A stretch of DNA of 36,423 nt from Candidatus Melainabacteria bacterium (GCA_023250155.1 JAHFBG010000011.1:44615-81037); one strand, 5' to 3'; positions 10,030 through 18,219 are shown, counted from the first letter of the stretch. The notes: a model not told the origin generated them from the letters alone. A program made the numbers and translations.

Positions 10030-11397
10030 TTACTTCAATAGATTCACAAGCTTAACCACTGTATCTTTAGCATCTCCAAATAACATCATGGTTTTAGGCA
10101 ATAAAAACAATTCATTTTCAATTCCTGCAAAACCAGGAGCCATAGATCTTTTTAAAAATATTACAGTCTTAGCTTTTTCTACCTCTAAAATAGGCATGCC
10201 ATATATGGGGCTTTTAGAATTGTTCTTTGCAGCTGGATTTGTGACATCGTTTGCACCAATTACAAGAGCTACATCTGCTCTTTCAAACTCTGAGTTTATA
10301 TCATTCATTTCATACAATTTTTCATAGGGAACATTTGCTTCAGCTAATAAAATATTCATATGTCCTGGCATACGTCCTGCTACAGGATGGATAGCATATT
10401 TTACAACAGCTCCTTTTTTTTCTAACAAGTCAGCAAGTTCTCTTGTATTATTTTGTGCTTGAGCAACAGCCATTCCATAACCAGGAACGATAATTACTAA
10501 ACTTGCACTTTCTAAAACTACCACTGCATCATCTGGTGTATATCCTTGAACTGTAACTTGTCTTTTATCAGCACTACCTGCTTCTACTTTTCCAAATGCA
10601 CCAAACATAACATTTGTCATTGAGCGGTTCATGGCTTTGCACATAATTTGAGTCAAAATAATTCCAGATGCTCCAACAAGTGCGCCTGTAATAATCAAGC
10701 AATAATTTGATAGCACAAAGCCAGCAGCACATCCTGCCATTCCAGAGTAAGAATTTAAAAGACAAACTACTACAGGCATATCTGCCCCGCCTATTGGTAA
10801 AACAAGCAAAATGCCTAATATAAAAGATACTAAGACAACTACTGAAAACCAAATACAATTTTCAGGATGTAAAACTAAAAATATACTTCCACATACTATT
10901 ACAAAAAACTGAAGTAAGTTCAAAGTCTTTTGAAGAGGATAAGTAATAGGCTGACCACTTACTATTCCTTCCAATTTCCCATAAGCAGTTACGCTTCCAG
11001 AAAAAGTTATAGCTCCAATGATGATAGTAGAAAGTATTGTTACTGTATCGTAGATAGATAGGTTCGGATAAAGCCTTGCATACTCTGCTATGCCTACTAG
11101 TGTCGATGCTAAACCACCATAGCCATTTAAAAGACCTACCATTTGTGGCATTTGAGTCATCTTTACAGTGGCTGCTAAAAATGCACCAATAGCAGATCCT
11201 ATAACTAAACCAATAATAATAAACTGATAACTTACAACCCCTTTCTCAAATAAAGCGGCACAGATAGCTATAAGCATTCCAAATGCAGAGTAAAAATTCC
11301 CACGTCGTGCGGTTTTTGGACTATTCATCATTTTTAAGCCAATAATAAATAATACAGCTGAGATTAAATACGAGAGATTGATTAAATTTTCTTGCAT
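10030..11397 (-). CDS. pntB: NAD(P) transhydrogenase subunit beta
   Basis: PntB is the membrane and NADP(H)-binding subunit of proton-translocating transhydrogenase, which reduces NADP+ with NADH at the expense of the proton gradient. Residues 1 to about 260 contain the membrane helices of domain II with conserved NGYGGLAS and GGADMPVVVCLLNSYSG. Residues about 270-455 are domain III, with the NADP-binding GYGMAVAQAQ (306-315) and HPVAGRMPGHMNILLAEA segments. The 455-residue length is normal. It is the last gene of pntAA-pntAB-pntB. It is separated from pntAB by 65 bp carrying a palindromic repeat. Confidence 0.98.
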   Translation of the reverse strand: MQENLINLSYLISAVLFIIGLKMMNSPKTARRGNFYSAFGMLIAICAALFEKGVVSYQFIIIGLVIGSAIGAFLAATVKMTQMPQMVGLLNGYGGLASTLVGIAEYARLYPNLSIYDTVTILSTIIIGAITFSGSVTAYGKLEGIVSGQPITYPLQKTLNLLQFFVIVCGSIFLVLHPENCIWFSVVVLVSFILGILLVLPIGGADMPVVVCLLNSYSGMAGCAAGFVLSNYCLIITGALVGASGIILTQIMCKAMNRSMTNVMFGAFGKVEAGSADKRQVTVQGYTPDDAVVVLESASLVIIVPGYGMAVAQAQNNTRELADLLEKKGAVVKYAIHPVAGRMPGHMNILLAEANVPYEKLYEMNDINSEFERADVALVIGANDVTNPAAKNNSKSPIYGMPILEVEKAKTVIFLKRSMAPGFAGIENELFLLPKTMMLFGDAKDTVVKLVNLLK

Positions 11398-11404
11398 TGT
11401 AATT

Positions 11405-11457
11405 ATTATTGTGAGATTGCTTCGTCGCTTATGCTCCTCGCAATGACATATTCACAA
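11405..11457. repeat. Interspersed palindromic repeat between pntB and pntAB
   Basis: The 65-bp gap holds GAGATTGCTTCG at 11413-11424 and, on the other arm, GCAATGACA. Outer GTGA/TCAC arms and inner ATTGC/GCAAT arms can pair. This is the arrangement of the widespread 'GTCATTGCGAG...GAAGCAATCTC' short repeat found in intergenic DNA of many unrelated bacteria. It would fold in the pnt mRNA between two co-transcribed genes. Identification is from memory of the motif, not a search. Confidence 0.7.
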
Positions 11458-11462
11458 TACTC

Positions 11463-11747
11463 CTATTTTTTCTTGAACATTTTTAACATTCTGTCAGTGA
11501 CAGCATAACCGCCTACTACGTTTATAGTTGCAAATACTATAGCTAAGCAACCTAAGATAGTAGTCAAGTTCATATCATTTTTTCCTGATGCTATTAGTGC
11601 ACCCACCACTGTAATTCCTGATATTGCATTTGAACCTGACATAAGGGGTGTGTGTAGTGTAGGAGGGACTTTTGATATGACTTCAAATCCTACAAATACT
11701 GCAAGTACAAAAATATAAACTGCAATTAAGATTTCACCGAACGTCAT
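11463..11747 (-). CDS. pntAB: NAD(P) transhydrogenase subunit alpha, part 2 (membrane part)
   Basis: This 94-residue protein carries the membrane helices that in E. coli form the C-terminal end of PntA. In organisms with split alpha subunits it is a separate gene, as here. It contains the conserved pattern KVPPTLHTPLMSGSNAISGI, which lines the proton path. It starts 1 bp after the pntAA stop codon. Confidence 0.97.
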   Translation of the reverse strand: MTFGEILIAVYIFVLAVFVGFEVISKVPPTLHTPLMSGSNAISGITVVGALIASGKNDMNLTTILGCLAIVFATINVVGGYAVTDRMLKMFKKK

Positions 11748-11748
11748 T

Positions 11749-12906
11749 TCACTTTACTCCTGTCAATAAATGTTTGATACTTTCTTGCAAAACCACTCCT
11801 CTATGAGTAATCATGGCACCTTTATTAATATCATCGTTTAGATCAAAATTGATTTCATTATTTTTAATGAGATGTGCAATCACACTTTCCATGTTTTTAG
11901 AGAACATTTGACTAGCATGACATGGCATTGTAGTAGGTAGATTTAAAAAACCACATATAGTTACACCGTGTTTGACTACTTGTTTACCAAGTTCTGTTAG
12001 TTCACAATTTCCGCCCTGATCACTTGCTAAATCTACTATCACAGAGCTACGTTGCATATTTTTTACCATTTGTTCAGTAATTAATATAGGAGCACGTTTT
12101 CCTGGAATTAAAGCTGTAGTTATAACAATATCTGCTTTTCTTACACACTTTTCTATAAGCTCTAGTTCTTTTTGATGGAGTTCTTTAGAAACCTGCTTTG
12201 CATAACCACCTTCTCCCTCTGTTTTTTCACCAGAGAGATCTAGCTCTGCATATCTTGCTCCTAGACTTTCTATTTGTTCTTTTACTGCAGGTCTTGTATC
12301 AAAAGCTTCTACTACAGCACCTAATCTTTTTGCTGTAGCAATGGCTTGAAGTCCTGCTACGCCAGCTCCTATTATAAAGACTTTAGCAGGAGGAACAGTT
12401 CCAGCTGCAGTCATAAGCATGGGGAAAAATTTTGGCAGTGAATTTGCAGCCAATAAAACCGCCTTATATCCACTAACAGTACTCATGGAGCTTAATACAT
12501 CCATACTTTGAGCACGTGTAATTCTAGGAATACTATCAAGGGAAAATGCTGATATTTTTCTTTCCATAAGTTTTTTAATTAATTCAATATTATTTGTAAC
12601 TTGCAAATAAGAAACTAGAGCAGATTCTTCTTTCATCAGATCTACTTCATGTACTCCTAATCTTTCATTTAAGCGGGGCTTGCGAACCTTTATAATCAAA
12701 TCACAAGATGAATATAAACTTTGTGCATCATTTGCTAAAAGTGCTCCTGCTTCTTCATATTCTTTATTACTAAAGCCAGCAAGTTCGCCTGCTTGTGATT
12801 CAATCATTACATCAAGACCTTTTTGAGTAATTTTTTTTACACTTTGTGGAATCAATGAGACGCGAGTTTCATTGTCTTGAATTTCTTTTGGTATACCTAT
12901 TTTCAT
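11749..12906 (-). CDS. pntAA: NAD(P) transhydrogenase subunit alpha, part 1
   Basis: This is the soluble NAD(H)-binding domain I of transhydrogenase, 385 residues from the ATG at 12906. I prefer that start because the protein then begins MKIGIPKEIQDNETRVSLIP, the usual family N-terminus. An upstream in-frame start at 12987 would add 27 atypical residues and overlap the divergent gene. The family dinucleotide motif GAGVAG is at 180-185, followed by the acidic residue in VVEAFDTR, and RAQSMDVLSSMSTVSGY is typical of the alanine dehydrogenase/PntA fold. It is the first gene of the pnt operon. It has no membrane helix, as expected for the split form. Confidence 0.97.
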   Translation of the reverse strand: MKIGIPKEIQDNETRVSLIPQSVKKITQKGLDVMIESQAGELAGFSNKEYEEAGALLANDAQSLYSSCDLIIKVRKPRLNERLGVHEVDLMKEESALVSYLQVTNNIELIKKLMERKISAFSLDSIPRITRAQSMDVLSSMSTVSGYKAVLLAANSLPKFFPMLMTAAGTVPPAKVFIIGAGVAGLQAIATAKRLGAVVEAFDTRPAVKEQIESLGARYAELDLSGEKTEGEGGYAKQVSKELHQKELELIEKCVRKADIVITTALIPGKRAPILITEQMVKNMQRSSVIVDLASDQGGNCELTELGKQVVKHGVTICGFLNLPTTMPCHASQMFSKNMESVIAHLIKNNEINFDLNDDINKGAMITHRGVVLQESIKHLLTGVK

Positions 12907-12920
12907 ACTAAAAACATTTC

Positions 12921-12929
12921 TGTTATAAT
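12921..12929 (+). promoter_or_regulatory. Extended -10 promoter element in front of the 12992 gene
   Basis: TGTTATAAT is an exact extended -10 (TGnTATAAT). TTTTCA lies 18 bp upstream at 12900-12905 as a weak -35, overlapping the pntAA start. Transcription would begin about 12936, some 55 bp before the gene. Confidence 0.55.
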
Positions 12930-12991
12930 TTTTTCCTGTATTTTGTTCTTTGTTTTTACTCTTTAATACATTATATGAGGAATACAAGATT

Positions 12992-13675
12992 GTGCATAGA
13001 AACTATTACCGAGAGATCATAATTCTTTTTCTATTCTTAGCTATAATGCTTCCTTCTTATGGGAAGCAACTACAAGCATATACACCAATTGAAGCACTAA
13101 TTGATTATTTTCCTTCACCTTCTCTTATGCGTTGTTTAAATCATAGCGATATTCCAAATAAAACAAGAAAAGCTTTAATTACAAGACAAATCAACTTCCC
13201 CAATAAATCTCCACAAATCGAAAACATTACAATTGGCACAAAAGGTTCAGGTTTTACATTTCAATATAACTCAATGAAAAAGAACGGAGACTTGGTAAAA
13301 AAAGATATAAAAAACAATCCTTATTTTGGTTTAAATGTAGGTGGAATGATTAAGCAGTCTCTTTTAGGGCTTGAAAATTTACTTGAACTTCAAAAAAAGA
13401 TTTATATTAAAGATAAAATTGAAGGGCACAAACTTGATTTTGAAACTTTTCTTAAAACTACAAAAGGGATGATTGGTGATAAGAATTATTTACTTGAATT
13501 GACAGGTGAAGATAGAATTGTAGATAATGAAATAAAATATTTTTTAAATGGTTATGGTATGTTTGGGCAAGAAAATATAATTGTAAAAGGTGCAGGGCTT
13601 AAGAAGGATTCATATGAATTGTATGAGAAAATTGGTCAGGCAGAGGTATACACTAAAATTAAAGTGTATGATTAG
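12992..13675 (+). CDS. Exported protein of unknown function
   Basis: I chose the GTG at 12992 because GAGGAA (12977-12982) lies 9 bp upstream and the resulting protein begins MHRNYYRE followed by a clear signal peptide (IIILFLFLAIMLPSYG). An in-frame TTG at 12950 would give a longer, unlikely N-terminus. The 227-residue product is exported and has a mature part rich in lysine and charged residues. I recognise no domain. Its one mature-region cysteine is in LMRCLNHSD. It precedes a thioredoxin-fold gene by 9 bp and is probably co-transcribed with it, so it could be a substrate or partner of that protein. This is inference from position only. Confidence 0.75.
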   Translation: MHRNYYREIIILFLFLAIMLPSYGKQLQAYTPIEALIDYFPSPSLMRCLNHSDIPNKTRKALITRQINFPNKSPQIENITIGTKGSGFTFQYNSMKKNGDLVKKDIKNNPYFGLNVGGMIKQSLLGLENLLELQKKIYIKDKIEGHKLDFETFLKTTKGMIGDKNYLLELTGEDRIVDNEIKYFLNGYGMFGQENIIVKGAGLKKDSYELYEKIGQAEVYTKIKVYD

Positions 13676-13684
13676 GTGATGAAT

Positions 13685-14158
13685 ATGAAATTTACAGAGC
13701 GAGAAATAGTAACAGCCATATGTGCATTTATAATTGGTTTTTTAGCTAATACACCTGAAGGAATTAAATTGTTTCACGGGAAACCTAAAAAATTACCTAT
13801 CATTGCATATGGAATTAGTGGAAGTTGTCATTTTTGTAATCAGTTAATGCCTATATTAGACAAATTAAAACCTAACTATGAAGGTAAATTGAACTTTATA
13901 AAACTAGATCTTTCAAGTGATGAGACAAAAAAAGGCACCGATGAAATAGCTAAAGAATATGGACTAAGTGATTTTGTATCAGGTATAAATAGCTATCCTA
14001 CTCTTGGACTATTTTGTCCAAACGGTGGAAACAAAGTAAAAATAATAGCAGGATTACATAGTGAAGAAGACTATGTAAAAGAGTTTGACAATTTTACAAA
14101 AGATATTTCTACTTTTTGTGCACGTGATGGTAGTTTTCTTAGTGAAGCTATGATATGA
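13685..14158 (+). CDS. Membrane-anchored thioredoxin-fold protein (Trx paralogue 1)
   Basis: AGGTGA (13674-13679) sits 5 bp before the ATG at 13685, which is why I prefer it to the GTG at 13676 or ATG at 13679. The 157-residue protein has an N-terminal hydrophobic segment (about 8-22) that serves as anchor or signal. A thioredoxin-like domain follows with an active-site CHFC (C48, C51) in SGSCHFCNQLMPIL and the conserved cis-proline loop SYPTLG. Two more cysteines, C111 in GLFCPNGG and C145 in STFCARDG, recur at matching places in the two later paralogues. It probably acts on disulfides outside the cytoplasmic membrane. It follows the unknown exported gene in one operon. Confidence 0.87.
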   Translation: MKFTEREIVTAICAFIIGFLANTPEGIKLFHGKPKKLPIIAYGISGSCHFCNQLMPILDKLKPNYEGKLNFIKLDLSSDETKKGTDEIAKEYGLSDFVSGINSYPTLGLFCPNGGNKVKIIAGLHSEEDYVKEFDNFTKDISTFCARDGSFLSEAMI

Positions 14159-14164
14159 TTCTTG

Positions 14165-14186
14165 GAACATTTGTACGTTTGTACAA
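14165..14186. promoter_or_regulatory. LexA operator (SOS box) at lexA
   Basis: A perfect 16-bp palindrome, TTGTAC-GTTT-GTACAA (14171-14186), has the GTAC-N4-GTAC core known for cyanobacterial LexA boxes. A third half site forms GAAC-ATTT-GTAC at 14165-14176. It ends 3 bp before the first possible lexA start codon, so bound repressor would block transcription start or early elongation. Autoregulation is the usual arrangement for lexA. Confidence 0.8.
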
Positions 14187-14189
14187 GTC

Positions 14190-14777
14190 ATGATATCCAT
14201 GCAAGAACTTACTCAAAATCAAAATAGTTTTTTGGATGCTCTTAAAAACGAGTATAGAAGGGGTCCTCTCCCTTCTATTAGGCAAATTGCATGTGATTTA
14301 AAGTTTAAATATCATAACTCAGTACAACATTATATGGAGGCACTTATGTTTGGTGGATTAGTAAAAAAAGTTGACAGTTTTTTATACTTGGATAAAGGCT
14401 TATTTGGTTTAAAGATCTATGACTCGAGAGTTCCTGCTGGGTTACCAGCACAGGCCGAAGATAGTTATGAAATATTTGATTTTGAAAATTATATGAGAGT
14501 AGATGATGAGAGATCTTTTATGTTAAGAGTTTCTGGTGACTCTATGATAGAGGCTGGTATATATGATGGTGACTTAATTATTGTAGATAAGAAAATTCAA
14601 CCTACGCATGGACTAATTGTAGTGGCATTAATTGATGGTGGCTACACCGTGAAGTATTTACGCAAAAAAGGCAATAAATCCTACTTAAAAGCAGCAAATC
14701 CTAATTATAAGGACATATATCCAGAAAGCGAGTTTAAGATCGTGGGTGTAGTCACAGGGTCAGTACGCAAGTTCTAG
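14190..14777 (+). CDS. lexA: LexA repressor (S24 family)
   Basis: LexA represses DNA-damage genes and is cleaved by itself when RecA is activated. This 195-residue protein has an N-terminal winged helix-turn-helix (about 5-62) with a sequence quite unlike textbook LexA. The S24 peptidase domain follows, with a probable Ala-Gly cleavage site (A83-G84 in RVPAGLPAQAED), the catalytic serine S118 in VSGDSM and the lysine K155 in YTVKYL. The cleavage-site context resembles UmuD. The start could be the ATG at 14190 or at 14199; neither has a clear Shine-Dalgarno sequence. An excellent GTAC-N4-GTAC operator lies just upstream, which supports a LexA identity over other S24 repressors. Confidence 0.88.
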   Translation: MISMQELTQNQNSFLDALKNEYRRGPLPSIRQIACDLKFKYHNSVQHYMEALMFGGLVKKVDSFLYLDKGLFGLKIYDSRVPAGLPAQAEDSYEIFDFENYMRVDDERSFMLRVSGDSMIEAGIYDGDLIIVDKKIQPTHGLIVVALIDGGYTVKYLRKKGNKSYLKAANPNYKDIYPESEFKIVGVVTGSVRKF

Positions 14778-14879
14778 TCGTATCCCTTAATATTCATAAC
14801 CTGGGCTTAACTTAAATATAGTAAAAACTTCCTATAGAGCTAGCAGAAAAGTTCTATAATAAAGTCTAAACTAATCAAA

Positions 14880-15692
14880 ATGAATATTAAAACAACAAAA
14901 AAAGCCTCAACATCAATTGTACTTATACTTTTAATTGCTTCATTTTTATTTTGTAGCCCCAAAGCTTATGCTCAATCAATAGATGAAAAACCATTATTTG
15001 TAACTATTTCAACACAGTGGTGTTATGCATGTAAGATTTTAAAACCAGTAATTGAAGAGCTGAAAAAAGAATATGGGGACAGAGTTACATTTGTTGATTT
15101 AGATCCTACATCAGAGGAAACACTAGCTCAATCCATGAAAATTGCTGAAGAATATGGAATAACACAGTTCTTTAATAGTAGTAGAAATGCATTTCCAACG
15201 GTAGGAATATTATGCTCAAGTAATACCACCCCTGAAAAAATCATAGTAGGTGCTAACCAAAAACAATCCTATAAAGAAATCTTAGACAAATTATTAGTAA
15301 CGAATGAAGGTATCTGTAGCTTAAATACTGGTAGACCAGAAGTAGGAGTTAGTGATAGTGAGAATAGACCAGAAGAACCAGAAATAGCTAGCATTCCAAA
15401 TGCTAGACCACCAGAACCCAATTTCCTAGACAGACCAAAAGAAGCTATTACAAATGGACGTCCACCTGAACTCAGTTTTTGGACAGTAGGACAACAAATC
15501 CCATATTATGCATACAATCAATATATAGTTTTACCTGGGTGCTCAAGCTCAAATAGTGTACTTTGTGGAAGTGGCAGCAATATAAACAAGATAGCTAGCC
15601 AAACTGATGATACCTCAACATTTAAACCATATGATCCTAACTATACAAGAGATGAAAAAGGACTTAAGTTAAAACCCAAAAAAGGGCAATAA
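14880..15692 (+). CDS. Exported thioredoxin-fold protein with proline-rich tail (Trx paralogue 2)
   Basis: This 270-residue protein has a signal peptide (cleavage likely after AYA at 31) and a thioredoxin-like domain with active-site CYAC (C48, C51) in QWCYACKILKPVIEEL. C112 in GILCSS and C146 in EGICSL match the extra cysteines of its paralogues. Residues about 150-270 are a tail of low complexity, with repeated RPPEP and RPPEL motifs and two further cysteines (GCSSSNSVLCG), that is absent from the others. A TATAAT (14855-14860) lies 20 bp upstream of the start with no convincing -35. It lies 3 bp from the next paralogue. The tail may bind a partner or the cell wall, but nothing in the sequence proves it. 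Confidence 0.87.
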   Translation: MNIKTTKKASTSIVLILLIASFLFCSPKAYAQSIDEKPLFVTISTQWCYACKILKPVIEELKKEYGDRVTFVDLDPTSEETLAQSMKIAEEYGITQFFNSSRNAFPTVGILCSSNTTPEKIIVGANQKQSYKEILDKLLVTNEGICSLNTGRPEVGVSDSENRPEEPEIASIPNARPPEPNFLDRPKEAITNGRPPELSFWTVGQQIPYYAYNQYIVLPGCSSSNSVLCGSGSNINKIASQTDDTSTFKPYDPNYTRDEKGLKLKPKKGQ

Positions 15693-15695
15693 AAT

Positions 15696-16124
15696 ATGAA
15701 AAACAAATTGTTATTTTTAAGCCTTACTATGATTCTTATACTAGGAGTAAGTTTATCAAGCAATGCTTATGCTAGTGATGAACCTTTATTTGTAACCATT
15801 ACAACAGAGTGGTGTAGTACCTGTAAACAATTAAAACCAGTCATTGAACAGTTAGAAGATGATTATTCTGGACAAATAAATTTTTTAACATTAAATCCAT
15901 CTACAAAAGCATCTCTTGAAGAATCAAGAGAAAAAGTGAGTGAATATGGCGAAGGCGTATCTGATTTTTTTGAAAAAAATAAAAATACAGTTCCTATAGT
16001 AGGTATTCTTTGTCCAAATGGAACAAAAGTAGAAAAAACATTTATTGGTGAAACAAATATAGAAGCTTATGAAAAAGCACTAGATGAGCTATTGGCAGAT
16101 ACTAATACTATTTGTAGTCTTTAA
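15696..16124 (+). CDS. Exported thioredoxin-fold protein (Trx paralogue 3)
   Basis: This 142-residue protein has a signal peptide (cleavage near AYA at 26) and a thioredoxin-like domain with active-site CSTC (C40, C43) in EWCSTCKQLKPVIEQL. C106 in GILCPNGTK and C140 near the C-terminus correspond to the extra cysteines of the two other paralogues. It begins 3 bp after paralogue 2, and the shared LFVTI-T-x-W-C pattern shows the two are a recent tandem pair. Its last 4 bp overlap trpC on the other strand. Confidence 0.88.
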   Translation: MKNKLLFLSLTMILILGVSLSSNAYASDEPLFVTITTEWCSTCKQLKPVIEQLEDDYSGQINFLTLNPSTKASLEESREKVSEYGEGVSDFFEKNKNTVPIVGILCPNGTKVEKTFIGETNIEAYEKALDELLADTNTICSL

Positions 16125-16939
16125 CCACCAATCAATTGTCTTGTTTTCTCTTCTATATTTTTTTCTATCAAAAGACTCTCTCCTACAAGAAATGAATAAA
16201 CATTATGTTCTACTAAAGCTTGAACATCATTACGATTAGATATTCCAGATTCTGAAACAATAATCTTATCTTTTAAATCTTTTTTATATTTTTCAACAAG
16301 TTGTTTTGTAGTCTCTATATTTGTTTTAAAAGTTTTTAAATCACGATTGTTTATTCCCTGTAGGGTCATGTCGCGGCATGTACCCACAATATCCAATGAC
16401 ACTTCCATCTCTTTCTCATCATGTACCTCAATTAAAGAACACAATTCACACTCTTGTGATAATTCCAACAACCTTTTTAACATATCTTTTTCAAGAGCAC
16501 CTACTATTAGCAAGATACAATCAGCCTGATTATATTTTGATTCATAGATTTGATATGAGTCTACAATGAAATCTTTTCGTAAGATAGGCAAATCTATACT
16601 CTTTTTTATCTCACTTATATAAGCTAATTTGCCTTGAAAGTATTTTTCATCTGTTAAAACAGATAAGCATGCTGCACCCCCACTTTTATATGCTTTTGCA
16701 ATTTCAATATGATTGCAACCTTCTTTAATAATGCCTTTTGAGGGAGATGCTTTTTTTATCTCTGCAATTAATGCGATTTGTTTTTTATCAACTTTGTTTT
16801 TTATTGTTTTATAAAAATCAAATCTTTTAGCGGCTTTCTTTTCTTTTGCTAATTTTTTCAATTGTTCAAGAGATAATATACTCTTTGCTTTATCAACCTC
16901 TATTTTTTTGTAAGCAATTATTTCTTCTAAGATGTTCAT
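16121..16939 (-). CDS. trpC: Indole-3-glycerol phosphate synthase
   Basis: TrpC closes the ring of the anthranilate ribulose phosphate intermediate in tryptophan synthesis. The 272 residues form a TIM barrel with the catalytic segments AEIKKASPSKG (E60, K62), LRKDFI (K122), IEVHDE (E171), GINNRDLKTF and SESGIS. Between the EVHDE helix and GINNRDL lies an unusual stretch of about ten residues (VGTCRDMTLQ, 185-194), where most family members have about five (GAKII). Its DNA is an imperfect palindrome (16360-16387). It lies 15 bp downstream of sat and is probably co-transcribed with it, and it meets Trx paralogue 3 by a 4-bp convergent overlap. Confidence 0.96.
   Translation of the reverse strand: MNILEEIIAYKKIEVDKAKSILSLEQLKKLAKEKKAAKRFDFYKTIKNKVDKKQIALIAEIKKASPSKGIIKEGCNHIEIAKAYKSGGAACLSVLTDEKYFQGKLAYISEIKKSIDLPILRKDFIVDSYQIYESKYNQADCILLIVGALEKDMLKRLLELSQECELCSLIEVHDEKEMEVSLDIVGTCRDMTLQGINNRDLKTFKTNIETTKQLVEKYKKDLKDKIIVSESGISNRNDVQALVEHNVYSFLVGESLLIEKNIEEKTRQLIGG
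16360..16387. repeat. Palindromic element inside trpC
   Basis: 28 bp with GGGTCATG on one arm and CATGTACCC on the other flank a TCGCGG centre. Ten of 14 positions in each arm pair. It is in frame, has no stop codon and encodes an insertion at a surface loop of TrpC. GC-rich palindromes of this GTAGGG...CATG type are known intergenic repeats in several bacterial groups. Family assignment is by memory. Confidence 0.55.
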
Positions 16940-16954
16940 GGTATAAGAAGCTAG

Positions 16955-18121
16955 CTAACAACCAGCTCCTACCTTCATACTATCAATTAATATTTTTGCA
17001 ATTTCCGGTCTTGTAAATTCTACTGGTGGTAGAGTTCCACTTCGCAACATTTCTCTAACTTTTGTCCCGCTTAATATTACATGACTGGAACTATCATGTG
17101 GACATGTTTTGTAAGAAGCCATTCCGCCACAGGAATTGCACCAGAAGGTATGTTCAAAAAATATAAGTGTAATTCCTAATTCTTCAGGTTTGAACTCATC
17201 AAATATTTTTTGTGCATCATATGTACCATAGTAATTTCCTACACCTGCATGATCTCTACCTACTATAAAGTGAGTACAGCCATAGTTCTTGCGGATTATT
17301 GCATGAAGGATAGCTTCTTTAGGTCCTGCATAACGCATACTGGCTGGCATGATACACAATAAAGTTCTGTCTTGTGGAAAATATTTTTCTAATATGGTTT
17401 GGTAGCATTGCATTCTGATATTTGCAGGAATATCATCTCCTTTAGTTTCTCCCATAGTAGGGTGAAGCATTAAAGCATCTACTGTTTCTAATGCAACCTT
17501 TAGTAAATATTCATGTGCTCTATGAACAGGATTTCTGGTTTGAAAAGCAACGATTCTTTTCCATCCTTTTTGTTTAAACATTTCACGTGTTTTAGCACAG
17601 CCTAAGTTGTATTCAGGAAACTCATCATAAGTGTGTCTTAGAAGTTTTATCTTGCCAGAGACACAGTGATTTCCTGCTTCCAAAAGATATTTAACAGCAG
17701 GATGATTGATATCTTGTGTTTTAAAGACACACTGAGCTTCTTTTTTTAAGTCTGGTTCAAAGATTTCTTTTATCTCTAATATAGCCACAGGTTCATTACT
17801 GTCATCTTTCAATGTAATTCTTTTCTCATTTTTTATTAGATTGTAGTTATCATTATTTATTTGCAATGTAATAGGAATAGGCCAAATGAGTCCATTACTT
17901 AATCGCATATTTTCTACTATAGAATCATAATCCTTCTTTTCTACAAATCCTTCAAGTGGACTAAAGGCACCAATTCCAATCATTTCTAAATCACAAAGTA
18001 CTCGTTTTGACACAATAATGCTTTTTAGATTTTTACATTCTTGTATAATTGATGGTAATTCAGACTCAGAGACAAAACAATTTTTTATGATTCCACCGTG
18101 TGGAAGAATTAGATTAGTCAT
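16955..18121 (-). CDS. sat: Sulfate adenylyltransferase (ATP sulfurylase)
   Basis: Sat converts sulfate and ATP to adenosine phosphosulfate, the first step of sulfate activation. The 388 residues contain the nucleotide motif QTRNPVH (194-200), GRDHAGVG (288-295) and the SGTKVRE loop (351-357). A zinc-binding set C328, C331, C340 and H342 in FWCNSCGG...TCPH is characteristic of the bacterial and archaeal homomeric enzyme. A TAGGA Shine-Dalgarno sequence precedes the start. No APS kinase, APS reductase or aprAB gene is nearby, so whether it works in assimilation or in a dissimilatory route cannot be decided here. It is the first gene of a sat-trpC pair. Confidence 0.97.
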   Translation of the reverse strand: MTNLILPHGGIIKNCFVSESELPSIIQECKNLKSIIVSKRVLCDLEMIGIGAFSPLEGFVEKKDYDSIVENMRLSNGLIWPIPITLQINNDNYNLIKNEKRITLKDDSNEPVAILEIKEIFEPDLKKEAQCVFKTQDINHPAVKYLLEAGNHCVSGKIKLLRHTYDEFPEYNLGCAKTREMFKQKGWKRIVAFQTRNPVHRAHEYLLKVALETVDALMLHPTMGETKGDDIPANIRMQCYQTILEKYFPQDRTLLCIMPASMRYAGPKEAILHAIIRKNYGCTHFIVGRDHAGVGNYYGTYDAQKIFDEFKPEELGITLIFFEHTFWCNSCGGMASYKTCPHDSSSHVILSGTKVREMLRSGTLPPVEFTRPEIAKILIDSMKVGAGC

Positions 18122-18219
18122 TTTTTCCTACTTTCATTTTACTCAACTAATAGATTTTAACGTATTTCAACAAAAGAAGCAAAGATACAAGAGGGGTAAT
18201 ATGTATTGGAACTAAGCGT

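Noticed and set aside
10574..10858. 94-residue ORF inside pntB on the same strand
   Set aside because: It is a different frame of the conserved membrane and NADP domains of pntB and has no ribosome binding site.
12907..12987. Longer pntAA reading from an in-frame start at 12987
   Set aside because: The extra residues do not match the family N-terminus and would overlap the promoter and start of the divergent gene.
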